Source: Salticus scenicus (Eukaryota > Arthropoda > Arachnida > Araneae > Salticidae). From it: DNA of 64,000 bases. The notes under the pieces were generated by a model. The model was given only the letters and a program-made list of their open reading frames with translations, was not told the DNA's origin and ran no database searches. This document shows positions 10,736 through 22,129 of this stretch, piece by piece. Each line of letters opens with the position of its first letter. Position 1 is the first letter of the stretch. The translations under genes were made by a program, and so were the position numbers. The stretch spans positions 264,261,356-264,325,355 of the forward strand of contig OZ005652.1 of the NCBI GenBank assembly GCA_963930645.1. The letters are read 5' to 3'.

Positions 10736-11880
10736 AACAGCAGTGCATTAAACTTCAGTATTTATGCATCATTAATTATTCTGAAAAAGAACTTGTTTTG
10801 TCAATATATAAAAACTGACATAACAGACAAATTCTAATTCAGATGTTTGTTCGTAAAACTAAGAAAAAATGCATTCTTCATTGATCAGATCGACATTCAC
10901 CTGCCAGAATCTGGTTCAAGACTGAAGTAAATTTATTCATATTTTAAAATACTCAATTTCTCAATAATAAAAACTATAAAAATTTGAAAAGTATATTATA
11001 CTTACAAAAAACATAATCCTTTATATGCCTTAGTATATTTTTCAAGTAGACGACTGCTTCACTTCAGAAGAAGAAGCACTTTTCAGGGTTTTGTGCTTCA
11101 TTGAACAATCTGAAAGAGAATTTGGTACGTTATGCCAATATACTGAAACTGACATAACAGCCAAATTCTCATTCGGATAGTTGTTCGATAAACTGGAATA
11201 TTCTTCATCAGGTCACATTGAGGTTCTTCATTTAGTGAGATTTTTAATTCAAGATTGAGGTGAATGCACTGATACTTAAAAATACTCATTCGATTGAAGA
11301 ATTACCATATTCTTGATCATTAAAAAAAAAAAAAAAAAAAAAATCAAAAACAAAATACTTACAAAATAAAATGATAAGCCTTGATACTTCTTAATATTTT
11401 TTTCCATCTTATAAAATCAGAATTTTTATAATAGTCTTTATCGAATGGTATTCAAAATATAAATCATGTAATGTTAATAAAATAAAATAATTGAGGGGTA
11501 AATAAAAATTAATTATAAATAATTTTATAACATTACTTTAATATTTTGCTTATTCTTCAATACTTAAATTTAAATAAATAAAATGATACTATGTAAATGA
11601 TTATAAACATCACATAGAATTGGTGTTGCTATCATACATAATATAAAATGTAACATTTCTCAGTTAAGTAAAAATATTTATCATTTGATAATAAAACTTT
11701 AAATCTTACCTTTAACAGAAATCCATTTGAACTTCAGAATTTATAACATTGTAGCATCATTATCCGAAAAAGAGCTTAATATGTTATGCCAAAATAGTAA
11801 AACTGACATAACACATAAATTCCCATTCAGATGTTAGTTCAATAAGCTACAAAAGTTTTTCAATGTTTATCTGTTCAGAT
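10736..11880. repeat. Three diverged copies of a repeat ('aaactgacataaca')
   Basis: Copies near 10736-10930, 11055-11290 and 11712-11880 share 'aaactgacataaca', 'aaattc.cattcagatgtt', 'gaaaaagagctt' and a following 'ttcatcagatc'-like stretch. Spacing is about 330 and 640 bases. Function unknown. Confidence 0.55.
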
Positions 11881-13010
11881 CTTCTTACCCACATATTTAA
11901 AAAATAAAACACATAATAATCTAATTTTAAAATTAAAATCAATACTCTCTATGTATTTTCATTGCCAATATTTAAAAATATAAATAGTTAATGAAAGATT
12001 TTAGTTATAATAAGAAAGACAATATAAAATAACTATATTGCAGTTGATTCTCTCAATGCAAATTTAAGTAGCATTTTATATTCATACATATTGGTTAAAA
12101 GTGCAGAAATAACTGGGAGAGAAAATAAAATAAGTATATCTAATACCATCAATACTAAATCAGTTGTATGCAATTGTAAGTAAAATATAATCTACTCTTA
12201 CAGCTTATCAACTTTTAATGATTTTGATTTTTAATAATGAAAGTTGATATTTGGATATCGAGCTTACCACATACTGCATTTTCAATAGATGTATAAACTC
12301 TTGCTAAAGCAACATTAACTCTTCCCTTCTTTCTATCTTTTGCAATTTTAGTCATCTACTCACTCCAAACCATGTAATTATAAGGTAATAAATTTAATAA
12401 ATGTTTAGATTTCAATGAAGATTGAACAAATATGTTTATAACACACACACTTGACTTTCATACAAAGTGTAGCCTCCAAAATATTGAAATTATACTTTAT
12501 TAAATAATTGAAGTTTTATAGAAATTTCGAATTTAGCTTCAATTAAATTCTATTTATTTTAGTGCTCTATGACCTCAATACAAAGTATAAAACAATATAG
12601 ACTTAACTATAAAAGTGAACATTTGGATGATGATGCAAATGTTAAAATTGTTTACAGAAAAAACAATAACCGATTAAAATTAATTATATCAAATTCTTCA
12701 AACAGATAATTCACTTGGAACTAAGGAGAATATTTGAAATCAGTTGACCAGTTAAAATGAACTGCAATAATATAATACTTCAGAAAACATACATATATAA
12801 TGTGCATATATCATAATATAAACAAAACGAAAATAAAAAATTGAAATGTAGTTCGATTACGAATCCATCCGGTACCTGTAAATAAACTTCCATTATCCCA
12901 AACTAAATAAATCTTATTTGTCTCTTAAAGAACTGATTTAATATTATATACATGTATATATATGAAGAACTGATTAATTCTTCAAAATAATAACTCGCCA
13001 TCTTTCACAT
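11881..13010. other. AT-rich right part of the 8.3-kb insertion
   Basis: No coding frame above background and no RNA gene seen. From about 12990 the right subterminal CGCTTGCAA-type repeats of the insertion begin. Confidence 0.45.
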
Positions 13011-13163
13011 TTGCAATTGCAAGTTGACTTACGAGAGGTGCAAAGCTCTTGCAGATTTGCAAGTGGGTTTGCTGTCAGTTTGCAAGCGATATGTTCCGTT
13101 TGTATTGAAACTTCTATTGCAAGCGGCTTTGCAACCGGAAGTGTTTCATTTGTATGTACCCCT

Positions 13164-13977
13164 TATTTTTAATTTTTGACAAAATGTAAAGGTATAACTA
13201 TAGAGCATTTCCTCGTGACGTCATGTGGTTGGCAAAAAAGCGCGCTCGACTTTCCCGCGCCCCGCCTACCATTGATTTTCCGTTGGTAGTAATCAAGTAA
13301 TCGCCATCGCTATGCTTTTCCCAAGCCTTTTTGCCAACCACTCATAAAAGTTGAGATGTTTGTTTACAAACAAGGAACTGCCCGTATCTCCCCACAACTG
13401 GATTTGGCGATTTTTCTTTGGCGCCGTTTTGAACGATGACGATGTCGTTCTGGATTCTTTGCAATATAATGCGGCAGCCTGCATGCTGTTTATTTTAGCT
13501 TTATGATTTTATGATTTATGATTTAGCTTATGATTTTATCATTTCTGATTTATGTTTTTTAGATTTATGATTTAGCCATAATTGCCAAAATTAAATCGCC
13601 AAATCCAGTTGTGGGGAGATACTATAGTTGTTCCTTAGCGGTAAGTGTAGAACATTTGAATAGCGTAAATGCATATATATATATATATATTTATTTATTT
13701 ATTTATGCATATTTTACGCCCGTGAAGTATCGAAATTTATAAAAATGTTTTAACATGACTATTGAGGTAAGTTAATTTTAAATGTTTCTTTTAGTAATAT
13801 TAAAAATAAGCTTAATTAATTTTGTGCATTAATAATAACGCCTTTTTTAAAAACGCGCTTTGCTTTTGTTTACGCTTGGAATCCATGGTAACCATTTCGG
13901 AAATTTTTTCAAAGAAAGCATTTCACCATAATCACCAAAGAAAAATCGCCAAATACACTTGTGGATCAACACTATAC
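13164..13977 (+). mobile_element. Right part of the arm element, with nested MITEs
   Basis: After the TATTT duplication the sequence resumes the homology seen at 15870-15980 ('tgtagaacatttgaatagcg'). The terminal piece 13752-13977 ('aagttaattttaaatg', 'cgctttgcttttgtttacgc', 'ggaatccatgg', 'aaaaatcgccaaataca') is paralogous to 21915-22129 (+) and 15085-15290 (-). A small foldback (13222-13342, 'gtggttggcaaaaa' and its reverse complement) and the MITE at 13384 are nested inside. Confidence 0.65.
13384..13622. mobile_element. MITE with GTATCTCCCCACAACTGGAT ends
   Basis: About 30-bp near-perfect TIRs: 'gtatctccccacaactggat' at 13384 and its reverse complement ending at 13622. The interior has repeated ATGATTT motifs and 'gaacgatgacgatgtcgttc', as in the MITE at 3916-4178, but in the opposite orientation. 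Confidence 0.8.
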
Positions 13978-14115
13978 TAGTTCGAAAAAAATTAAAAATA
14001 CAAAATTATAATAAAACAATTTAAAACAATTTAAAAGGCATATGAAATTCAATGATAAACAAATTGATGGATTGACGTTTATCAAGATGCTTTGTATTTT
14101 TCACCGAGTGGTTAC

Positions 14116-14299
14116 TCGGCAGAGCTTTAGTATAGGGTCACCCCCCTTGGCGACTTTTATTATTTTTTGCCATTTTGGCGATGGTTTGAAATGGTTATAG
14201 CATTTGTGTAAGTGAAGAACTTGGCGAGAGACGTTTGTTATACGTCAGTGGTAAATATGAGATTTTGCAAAGGGGATCCCATACTAAAACTGTACCGAG
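14116..14299. mobile_element. Short MITE with TTTAGTATAGGG ends
   Basis: 'gagctttagtatagggtcac' near 14122 is mirrored by 'ggatcccatactaaaactgt' ending at 14293. Related single ends appear at 19030-19110, 19792-19830 and 20040-20110 ('ggcgacaaaaattcaaaa', 'cccatactaaagctgt'). Confidence 0.6.
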
Positions 14300-14309
14300 C
14301 ACACCTTAA

Positions 14310-15021
14310 GGGTTCTTGGTAGTCAGATAACCCCCTTTTCTGCTTTAGCATGTATTTAAATGGGATTTTTGGAGTTTTGTATTATCAAGATATCTTGTTC
14401 AATAATTTTTTTTAAATCCTTTTTTTTTCTTTCTTTCTTTTCTTTTATTTTTCTTAATTCCATTTTTCGAACATGTCGGCTTTTTTTTATTATTATTATT
14501 ATTTTTTTTTAATCAGGAAACAATTTTTAAAAAAATACATGCAGATATTTTATTCGGTACTTTTCCATTTCGCCGGCGCGCGCAGACAATAAATTAGTCA
14601 AAAAAGATGAAACCGACTCCAGTCATTAAGCACCTGAGAAAGAGTAATTGTTTCAAAACACCTCGAATAATAATAAGAAGAAAATTAGGGAAACACGACC
14701 ATTTACTTATTTTTTTTTTTTACAAATATTTTTAAGAAGTAAATTTTCTGAAATTTTGCTTAAAGCTAGCTTTTAAAAGTGTTGTCCTATAACAATTGTA
14801 ACATATATTTTATCAAATCCATAATAACGGATATATATTAATTTAAAATTTCGAAAAGAAATAGTCTAAGTTACAAATGAACTTTAATTGATTAATCTAT
14901 TATTGTTTCCATTAAAGTTTGTTTGGCGAGATTTGCGTCAGCGAAATTGTAATACAAAGCAATAAAAGTCCCATTGGATTGCACGGGAAGGAGAAAAGGG
15001 GGTTTCTGACTACCAGGGATC
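14310..15021. mobile_element. 712-bp TIR element with about 70-bp ends
   Basis: The left end 'ttggtagtcagataaccccc', 'ttttctgctt', 'aatgggatttttgg' and 'ttttgtatta' is matched by the reverse complement of 14950-15021 ('ctggtagtcagaaaccccct', 'tttctcctt', 'aatgggacttttat', 'ctttgtatta'). The interior is T-rich and contains a GC patch 'cgccggcgcgcgc' at 14572-14584. No transposase is seen. Confidence 0.75.
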
Positions 15022-15084
15022 TTTGACATCTTCACGAATAAAATGTTGGAATAGCTGGGAGACTGGTTCACGTCTCAATTCTGG

Positions 15085-15290
15085 CGTTTTACTTTTGGCG
15101 ATCACGGCGAAATACCGTTTTCGGAACTGGTTATTGCCATGGATTCTAAAGGTAAACAAGACAAAAATGCACTTTTTAAAATGGCCTCTGTTTTGAAATT
15201 TACAGAGAACGAAGCCTCTTTTTAATATTAATAAAACAAATATTTTAAATCAACTTACTTCACTTTGCATGAGAAACTACCAATAATACA
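15085..15290 (-). mobile_element. Reverse-oriented right arm of the TTGGCGAT-arm family
   Basis: The reverse complement reads 'ctcatgcaaagtgaagtaag', 'tttaaaatattt', 'gtttacctttagaatccatgg' and 'cgccgtgatcgccaaaag'. It matches 21915-22110 and 13752-13960 in order. Confidence 0.6.
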
Positions 15291-15567
15291 TATTTATAAT
15301 AATACAACAGCAAACGGTACTTACCTTCTATCACAACCATATTGGCGACCTTCTGTTACAGTATACAGTTTTTAACTACGATTAATCATTATCATACGAT
15401 CAATACGAAAATACCTTATTTTGTATCTAAAGCTAACCAAATTAATGTTCAGATGACGACATTGATGCTTTTAAAATTTTTAATGATATGTTTGGCATTA
15501 TCAAAATAATTCTAAGGAATAATAAATCTGTCAATGATAATTTATATAAGCTGGTAAAACTTGCAGG
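15291..15567. other. AT-rich spacer, no gene seen
   Basis: No repeat boundary or convincing coding frame was recognised here. Confidence 0.4.
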
Positions 15568-15985
15568 TTGGTCCACAAACCTATTTGGTGATTTTCTTTT
15601 GGCGCCGTTTTGAACGATAACGATGTCGTTCTGGATTCTATGCAACATGATATGGCAACCCATTTGTTATTTATTTTTGACGACTATGGCAACCAGCATT
15701 CCAATTATTTATGAAGATAACTTGATCGACATTTAAATATTCAATATTCTAATCTTTTTTTTTTTTTTTTTTTTCTATTTTATGTATCGAAAGATAGGCC
15801 TATTTTCGGAAAAGAAGGTGAATGTACTACAATTTTTTTTGAGTGAATTGTTTAGAGAGAGATAAATGTTTTTGGATTTTTAAAAAAAATGCGGTTTAGG
15901 AAATCTGGTTATATAATCTTATTTTTTCGACAACTGTAGAACATTTAAATAGTGTAAATGTGCGGAAAGCATATATATATAACAC
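15568..15985 (+). mobile_element. Left arm of a second TIR-arm element
   Basis: Starts 'ttggtccacaaacctatttg' and follows the arm at 4480 through 'gataacgatgtcgttctgga', 'gatatggcaaccca', 'gaaaagaaggtgaatgta', 'gagtgaattgtttagaga' and 'tgtagaacatttaaatagtg'. The preceding 'cttgcag' (15560-15566) is inverted as 'ctgcaag' at 22121-22127, beyond the right arm ending near 22129. The pair may bound a 6.6-kb element. Confidence 0.65.
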
Positions 15986-15988
15986 TAG

Positions 15989-17032
15989 TATCTTTCTTTA
16001 CTCAGTGAATCCATATCTTCGATTTCTAACTCTTATCCTACAAATAATGACATTAAAATTAATAACAGAAATGTTCATTGCTTTTATAAATTGCTAAAAC
16101 TTTCATTTAATAATTTTAAATATTCCTATATTGTACTTATTCCTAAATTTCACAAAACTCCTATTAAATTTAGAACAGTAATAGTTGGTTGTAATACTTA
16201 CAATAATAAAGTTAACAAAATTCTCCTTGAAATTCACAAACAAATCTATGACTTAATTAGTGAATCAAAAAATTTCTATTGCCTTAAAAATAGCTATCAA
16301 CTTAAAGCTAAAGTCTTATCGATGAACAATGTCACTGATATTATGACATACGATTTTGCTGACCTGTTTAATAATATTAATTTAACAGATCTTCATCAAG
16401 TCATCTGTAACCTTTTTGAAAGGTTTAAAAGTCAAATATCTTTACCAAAATACTTTTCTGTAACATTATTTCAGACATTTATAAATTTTATTATTCATAA
16501 TAGTTACATTCTACATAATAATATGATTTATATTCAAATGGTCGGTATTCCACAAGGAGAATGTAGCTCGAGTTTGTTAGCTGACTTATAACTTTATCAT
16601 TATGAACGGGGATTGTGTAATGAAAATGTCTATTTTTACCGGTACATTGATGACATTACAATTTTTTATGTCAATAATTTTTCCCCTAATTCAATTAAAT
16701 TAGAATATCCTCCTCACCTTACCTTAACTCATACTCTCCTTAACAATAACTGTATTAGTTTCTTAGATTTAAAACTTAAACTTGAAGGAAGTAAAATTTA
16801 TACTGATCTATATGACAAAAGACAAGATTTTTGTTTAAAAGTAAATTTATTTACACATTGTCATTCTTGCCTTCATATCTCTGTCTACAGAAATATCATT
16901 CTCAATCACCTCTTTCGCATACATAATCTCTGTTCATTTAGGTATAAAAACTAAAATATCACCCACATAATTAATGTTGCTACAAAAATGGGTTATCCCA
17001 AGAAATTTATTTATTCAATAGTATATCATTAA
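15989..17032 (+). pseudogene. Penelope-like reverse transcriptase, broken by two in-frame stops
   Basis: A single reading frame runs from just after a TAG at 15986 to a TAA at 17030 and is interrupted only by TAA at 16589-16591 and TAA at 16952-16954. Recognisable RT landmarks come in order: IPKFHKTPIKFR near 16138 (the family's PK.HK.P..R motif), a YDFADLFNNI segment near 16350 (the D-x-x-x-[LF]-[FY]-N-I box with the first catalytic aspartate), GIPQGECSSSLLADL near 16546, YRYIDDITIF near 16640 (catalytic DD), FLDLKLKL near 16760 and, past the second stop, KMGYPKKFI. The order and motifs fit Penelope-like elements. No GIY-YIG endonuclease is seen. Start is undefined; the piece may be a 5'-truncated or decayed copy. 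Lack of frameshifts suggests fairly recent death. Confidence 0.75.
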
Positions 17033-17244
17033 ATGTCAAAAATAAAAAAAATAAAAAACTATTTACGGTATAAAAAAATTAATAATAAATAAAAATTTAA
17101 AAAATGTGGTGGATGGGCGGGCAGATGTTTGATTAAAGAGGATGGGTGTTGTTGTTTGGCTGGTTGGTTGGGGAGGGGGGGGGGCTTGTCGTTGAATTAA
17201 ATTATAAAAAAAAATTGAAGGGATTATTGCCATTGCAAGTTACA
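17033..17244. other. Low-complexity spacer with G-rich tract
   Basis: A-rich DNA followed by 'ggctggttggttggg' and a G run at about 17171-17184. No gene. Confidence 0.5.
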
Positions 17245-17420
17245 TCTTATATATATATAAATGAATTGCTGTTCGTTAGTCTCACTAAAACTCGAGAACG
17301 GCTGAACGGATTTATCTTATCTTAGTCTTGAAATGTTCGTGGAGGTCTAGGGAAGGTTTAATAGGCGAGAAAAAATCGAATAATTTCCGGGAAAACCCTA
17401 AAAACAGCCCTTTTCTATTT
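17245..17420 (+). mobile_element. Helitron 5' terminus
   Basis: TC at 17245-17246, preceded by A, then TTATATATATATAAATGAAT, 'tgctgttcgttagtctcac', 'aaaactcgagaacggctgaa' and 'cggattt'. This is the layout of animal Helitron 5' ends (A|TC insertion site, AT-rich start, then a conserved 'opening' block). Confidence 0.7.
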
Positions 17421-18093
17421 CCCATACAAACGTTTTCTAGAGTCAATTTGAACTTTATTGCTATTCAATAAAGTTTAGGTGTGTTCCTAACGGCTGATGG
17501 CTGAGCTACAAAAATTTGCATGTTGATTCGTAATGACCTCCCCTGATGCACCTCGAAGCCGGATTTTCGAATTTTGTTTTAGTTTTCTTTTAATTAATTA
17601 AAATGTTAAAATAAAAACCTTCTAATAACTGATAAATTGGCCATTTAATTTTAATCCTTAATTTAATTGTTGCCAAAAAAAATTATTCTTTTTTGGACAG
17701 AAAAAAAGAAAAAAAAAACGTGAACAATAAAAATTACATTTATTTAAACTATTTAATTTTATTCCTTAATTTAATTGTTGCCAAAAAAATTATCATTATT
17801 TTTTCGACGGAAAAAAAAAAAAAAAAAAACGTGAACAATAAAAATTACATGTATTTAAAATGAGGAAAGTAAATTAAAAAAATTAGAAATATCAGTCGTA
17901 TCGTTACAAATAAGATACCAAATGAAAGATGCAATTTTTGTGAATCCAACGGATTAAACAGCTTATCGATCGGACAATTAGATTTTTTAAAATTAACTAA
18001 TGTATGTATTTTATAAATTTTCTTTCACAAACACAAACGTGTAGTATACAGCCTGTACAACACTTGACCAAATTGAAGTTCAAATTTCATCAA
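17421..18093. other. Helitron-internal repeats
   Basis: Two tandem copies of 'ccttaatttaattgttgcca' with 'cgtgaacaataaaaattaca' (17650-17745 and 17760-17860) and a phrase 'cggattttcgaattttgttt' shared with 23960. No helicase or replication-initiator frame is visible, so these are non-autonomous pieces. Confidence 0.55.
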
Positions 18094-18230
18094 TCTTATA
18101 TATATTATAAATGTGAATGTCCGTTTATTTGACTGAGTTTCACGCTAAAACTGCTCGATGGTTTTCGATAAAATTTGTTATGGAGATAGCTTATACCCTA
18201 ACTTAGAAAGTTGGCTGCCTTTTATTCCGA
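18094..18230 (+). mobile_element. Second Helitron 5' terminus
   Basis: TC at 18094-18095 preceded by A, then TTATATATATTATAAATGTG, 'aatgtccgtttatttgactg', 'cacgctaaaactgctcgatgg' and 'ttatggagatagctt'. It is a different subfamily from the 17245 end and lies inside it, implying nesting or a composite. Confidence 0.65.
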
Positions 18231-18374
18231 AAAAAAAAACTTTTTTTTGTTATTTTTATGCATAAAATAGCAATTTTGTAAGCTAATAATAGCAAAAAAT
18301 TAACCATTTAAATTTTAACCATAATTTAATTGTTGCCAAAATTAAATTTAATTATCCATAATTTAATTACTGTC

Positions 18375-18405
<31 letters not shown>

Positions 18406-19884
18406 CTTTTTTTTCCAACAGGAAAATAAATGCATTTATCTAAACGTGAACAATAAAAAATAAAATAAATAAATAAATTATGCATCTCACAAAAATTGAC
18501 GTCATTTTTAATTTAAAATTTCTTTTACACACTGATAAAGTGCTAATATAGTTCAAGATGCTAATATATGTTGTACTAAAATCCGTTTTATTTATAGATC
18601 CTCCTGGGTGATTTTTTAAATTGTTGCGTTGAAGTACACCGAACATTTTTCGCCAAGAGGTTTATTTTAGCAACAGCGATTTTAATTTAGGTAGTTCAAG
18701 AAAAATATAAAAGAGGTTTAATTTAGCAACAGCGATTTTAATCTAGGTAGCTCAAGAAAAATGTAAAATTTATAAAATATTACAAAACGAAAAAAATAAA
18801 CTGAAATAGTAGTCACATAAATGATCTATTTTTATCTGAGTAGATAATTTTATAGAAAAAAAAGTGCAGTTTTAAAAATAAAAAATTTATTTCATCAAGC
18901 ACTATTTTAAACCTAAAAACCATTAATAAAATAAACAGAATATGAAGGGTTCTTGTATGTTAACGAAAAGGTGTCCGATAAAACGCTTTCTATTTTTATG
19001 CAAGAAATTATACAAAAAAAAAAAAAAAAAAAAAAAAAAAATCGCTAATATGGCGACAAAAATTCAAAACCCGCCAAGGGAGATATATAATAAAGTTGTG
19101 TAGCACGATAATGTTTAGTTATTTATTTATTTTTTTATATACCAATCACTACGCTGATTTAACATACAAATAAATGAGCTGCTGTGTGTGATTGCTCTTG
19201 CACGCTGTTGGGCAGAAATACTTGATTAATTCAAATTGATATTTAAATAACTAAATAAAGATATGTTTAATAGAAAGCATAGTCTTCGAGACAAACTTGG
19301 CGAGTGGGCGACCAAATTTGGTGAAAAATGATAGTTTAGGGTTCCCGATGTTTCGAAGCTCTCCGACACACGGGAACATAGACCTTGAGCTTACCAAGGG
19401 ATTCTCGATGGAGTCATCTCCAAGCCCCATCGCCAAAAGTTATAAGTAGGTGTGAGTTGATTTTTGCGAAAGAGTATGTAGTCACTGCGATCCAGAGATC
19501 TATTCTGAGTCATTGCACTTTAGGGATTGAGCTCTAAGCAACTGGACATTTTTCGTGAGTGAGCGAAAATTTTTGCTCGATAGTAGTTGGTGTTATTTGC
19601 TTTACTCCTCTAGAACAAGTGACTATTTTTTGGACTGTCCCAGAACATTCATCGAATAATGACTTATACTGTACAAGTAACAGCTTGAACTGTTTCCAGA
19701 ATATTCGAAGAATTAACACCAGCTATTGGACTGTTTTCGAAAATATTTGTTTTAATAATAGTTTTGTTGTACAGATTCGAGAAGTTCAAAAAATGTTTGA
19801 TATTGCCAAGGAGGTCCCATACTAAAGCTGTGACGAAAATAGTCGCCAATCGAAATATATTCAGTTACAAAGAAATCATTTAAA
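18231..19884. other. Helitron interior and repeat fragments
   Basis: Contains another 'taattgttgccaaaa' piece (18320), a long T run (18376-18412), and a tandem 'aagaggtttaatttagcaac' / 'agcgattttaat' duplication (18655-18750). Fragments of the 'tttagtatagggtc' MITE family lie near 19030-19110 and 19790-19830. The minus-strand frame at 19251-19436 has no recognisable domain. Confidence 0.5.
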
Positions 19885-19918
19885 TATAGTGTCCAGCGAA
19901 GCGGGCAAAGCCTGCTAG
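19885..19918 (+). mobile_element. Helitron 3' terminus
   Basis: 'atagtgtccagcgaagcggg' then 'caaagcctgctag' ends CTAG at 19915-19918, followed by T. GCGGGC-AAA-GCCTGC can form the terminal hairpin (one G-T pair). This fits Helitron 3' ends and could close the element opened at 17245 or 18094. Confidence 0.7.
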
Positions 19919-20579
19919 TATTTAAATAAATAAATGAAAATAAAAATATGCTTAATGGGAAATATATATAACCATTAAAAGTTTAGTTGTCTAAAATATG
20001 TCAGAAATAGCGCTCATAGCATATTGTTACAAGGTATTAAGTCTTATTTTTACAAGGGATAAAATCTAAAATGGTGACAAAAATTCAAAAGTCGCCAAAG
20101 AGAGCTATATTAAGGCGGTACTATGATCATGCTTACAAACCATGAATACTAATAACCACAAAAAATTAATTGTCTCATGCAACAGACGTAGCCGGTCATA
20201 GCATATTATAATATTTAGCGTGAAATTGTTATCATTTTTATGGTTGATCGGGGCAATATAAACAAAATAAACATAGGAAATAACGTAAAAGCAAATATTA
20301 TGTGCACCACGTATAGTGTTGTTCACATGTAACTGGGATTCAAATATAAAGGGGATACTTCATTTTTTTTTTTTCGATACTATCTATTTCGAAACTGTTA
20401 TCTAATAAGGACTTAATGCAAGCCTATTGGTAAACCATTGTCTCAAGTAATAGGGACAAGCGCTCGAGTTTTAGCGGATGACCAAATCGCTACCGAAGGC
20501 AGCAGGGATCCGAAGCGAGCTTTTGAGCAATTTTAGTATTTTATTTTATTTTTATGAAGCTATATAGAAAAGAGTTTCC

Positions 20580-20619
20580 TTTAAATTTAGTGACCAGCGA
20601 AGCGGGCAATGCCTGCTAG
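20580..20619 (+). mobile_element. Second Helitron 3' terminus of the same type
   Basis: 'tttagtgaccagcgaagcgg' and 'gcaatgcctgctag', followed by T, repeats the terminus at 19885-19918 about 700 bases further on. Between them, at 20487-20515, lies 'gctaccgaaggcagcaggga', the repeat core seen at 5907-6735. Confidence 0.7.
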
Positions 20620-21914
20620 TTATTATTATATTTTTCTGGTTGATAGTATGAATTATGAACTCGTTATTCGTCAGATTTAATTGTGTGCATTTGCCTATTA
20701 GTGGCTTCCTACGTTTAATTTGTACAAAATATCCAATTGAATAATATATACATACATATATATATATGATAATTATAATTAAAATTAGCAAAACAAATAA
20801 AATAAATTTTAATCATTGAAGATTGCCTTGCACTGCTTCTCCTTACATGTGTGCTTTTTGGGTGTATTGCTTGTGAATGTTCTTTTCAAAACTTGACATT
20901 TAATTCTTATTAATAACATTAAGATTAAGCTTTATTAATCTAGGTTTAACATGATTAAAATCAAAACTACTTAATTAAATGGTGCCACATAATCACTTAT
21001 ATCATTAAGCTAAACATCTTCTATAAATAATACACCTTATAGTAATTGTTTGTTTAAACCTGAATAAATTTAATTGACTTATTATGTTTATCTACCTACA
21101 CGATAGATGGCGCTTGCTCACTGCTAAATTAATATTAGCTGTCATTAATTTTCTTTTCCATGAAGGTTTTAAAGTTCATTGATTTAACTAAAATTAAAAA
21201 TTAAAATTTAATTAACTTAATCAACAATTACACTGTGAATTTTATCGTTAATGAAAATGCTCATTTTTTATTTCTTTATCGATTAATCGAAATTTGCAAA
21301 GAATTTAATTTTAACTTCATTAACATGATGGCAATTTCCTTTTCTCCATGTTGGGTTGATAGCTTTACATGTGGTTACTCCGATTTTTTTCTATTTTTCT
21401 CACTGGTTTCCTTGATGATTTGATTTAATATTTTATTTCATTTCTCATTCAAAATTGTTTTGCTGCTCGATTAGGGCCTGAACAATATAAATTTGCTATT
21501 GTTAGCTATATTGTTTTACGAAATCGTTGCAGCTTTCACAGCTTTATGAAGTACTTGCCTCCTGATGAGTTAATACTTCTACTTTTAAGCATTTTTTATT
21601 CCAGTTTTTATTCTGAAGCCCTTTAATTACTTTCTCCGCCATTATGGTTTATGGTCTTTTTTTTTTTCAAGGGGGCGTAAGTAATTTAAATTGTTTTTGT
21701 CTCTTATTGGATCTTAACATGTATCGCAACCCTTTTGTGATAGTTTTAGCAATGTGTTATTATCAGTTTTATTTTTGTTGTGTTTGTATTGACATGTATC
21801 TATTAAATGCGAAAATGTTATGGTTAAAGTTTATTAAGATATATATCATTTATATATATATATATATATGCATATTGGTGATCCTTGCACTTTAGAACTT
21901 AATGCAGTTATTTT
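20620..21914. other. AT-rich DNA, no gene seen
   Basis: A (TA)n patch lies at about 21855-21870. Reading frames are short and composition-driven. I see no RNA gene or repeat boundary before the arm at 21915. Confidence 0.45.
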
Positions 21915-22129
21915 TTTATGCAAAGTGAGGCAAATTAATTTTAAATATTCGCTTTACTGATTTTAAAAATAGTCTTAATTTATTTCTGTACATTACAAAA
22001 CAGACACTATTTTAGAAAACGCGTTTTCACTTTGTTTATGTTAGGAATCCATAACAAACCTTTCCGAAAATCTCATTTCGTCGTAATCACCAAAAAGGAA
22101 AATCGTCACAGTGGACGAATCTGCAAGTT
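21915..22129 (+). mobile_element. Right arm of the TIR-arm family
   Basis: Matches 13752-13977 in order: 'aaattaattttaaatattcg', 'aaaacgcgttttcactttgt', 'aggaatccataac', 'cgtaatcaccaaaaagg' and 'aaaatcgtcacagtggacga'. The final 'atctgcaag' mirrors 'cttgcag' before the left arm at 15568. Confidence 0.65.

Larger units (their letters stand above)
4827..13163. mobile_element. 8.3-kb insertion with TIRs and subterminal CGCTTGCAA repeats
   Basis: It begins AGGGGTACATACAAA and ends with the exact reverse complement (TTTGTATGTACCCCT). It is flanked on both sides by TATTT (4822-4826, 13164-13168). Inside each end the short motif CGCTTGCAA or a close variant is repeated several times (near 4846-4870, 4920-4930, 12990-13130), as for transposase binding sites. 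Removing it rejoins the two halves of the arm element. The interior carries a SINE unit, several MITEs and repeats, but I found no transposase frame. It is probably a non-autonomous or decayed DNA transposon; superfamily unknown. Confidence 0.7.

Noticed and set aside
13293..13484. Minus-strand frame spanning 'QLWGDTG' sequence, with a similar one at 15442-15663
   Set aside because: Both lie on the shared arm/MITE sequence; similarity is from the repeat, not from a protein.
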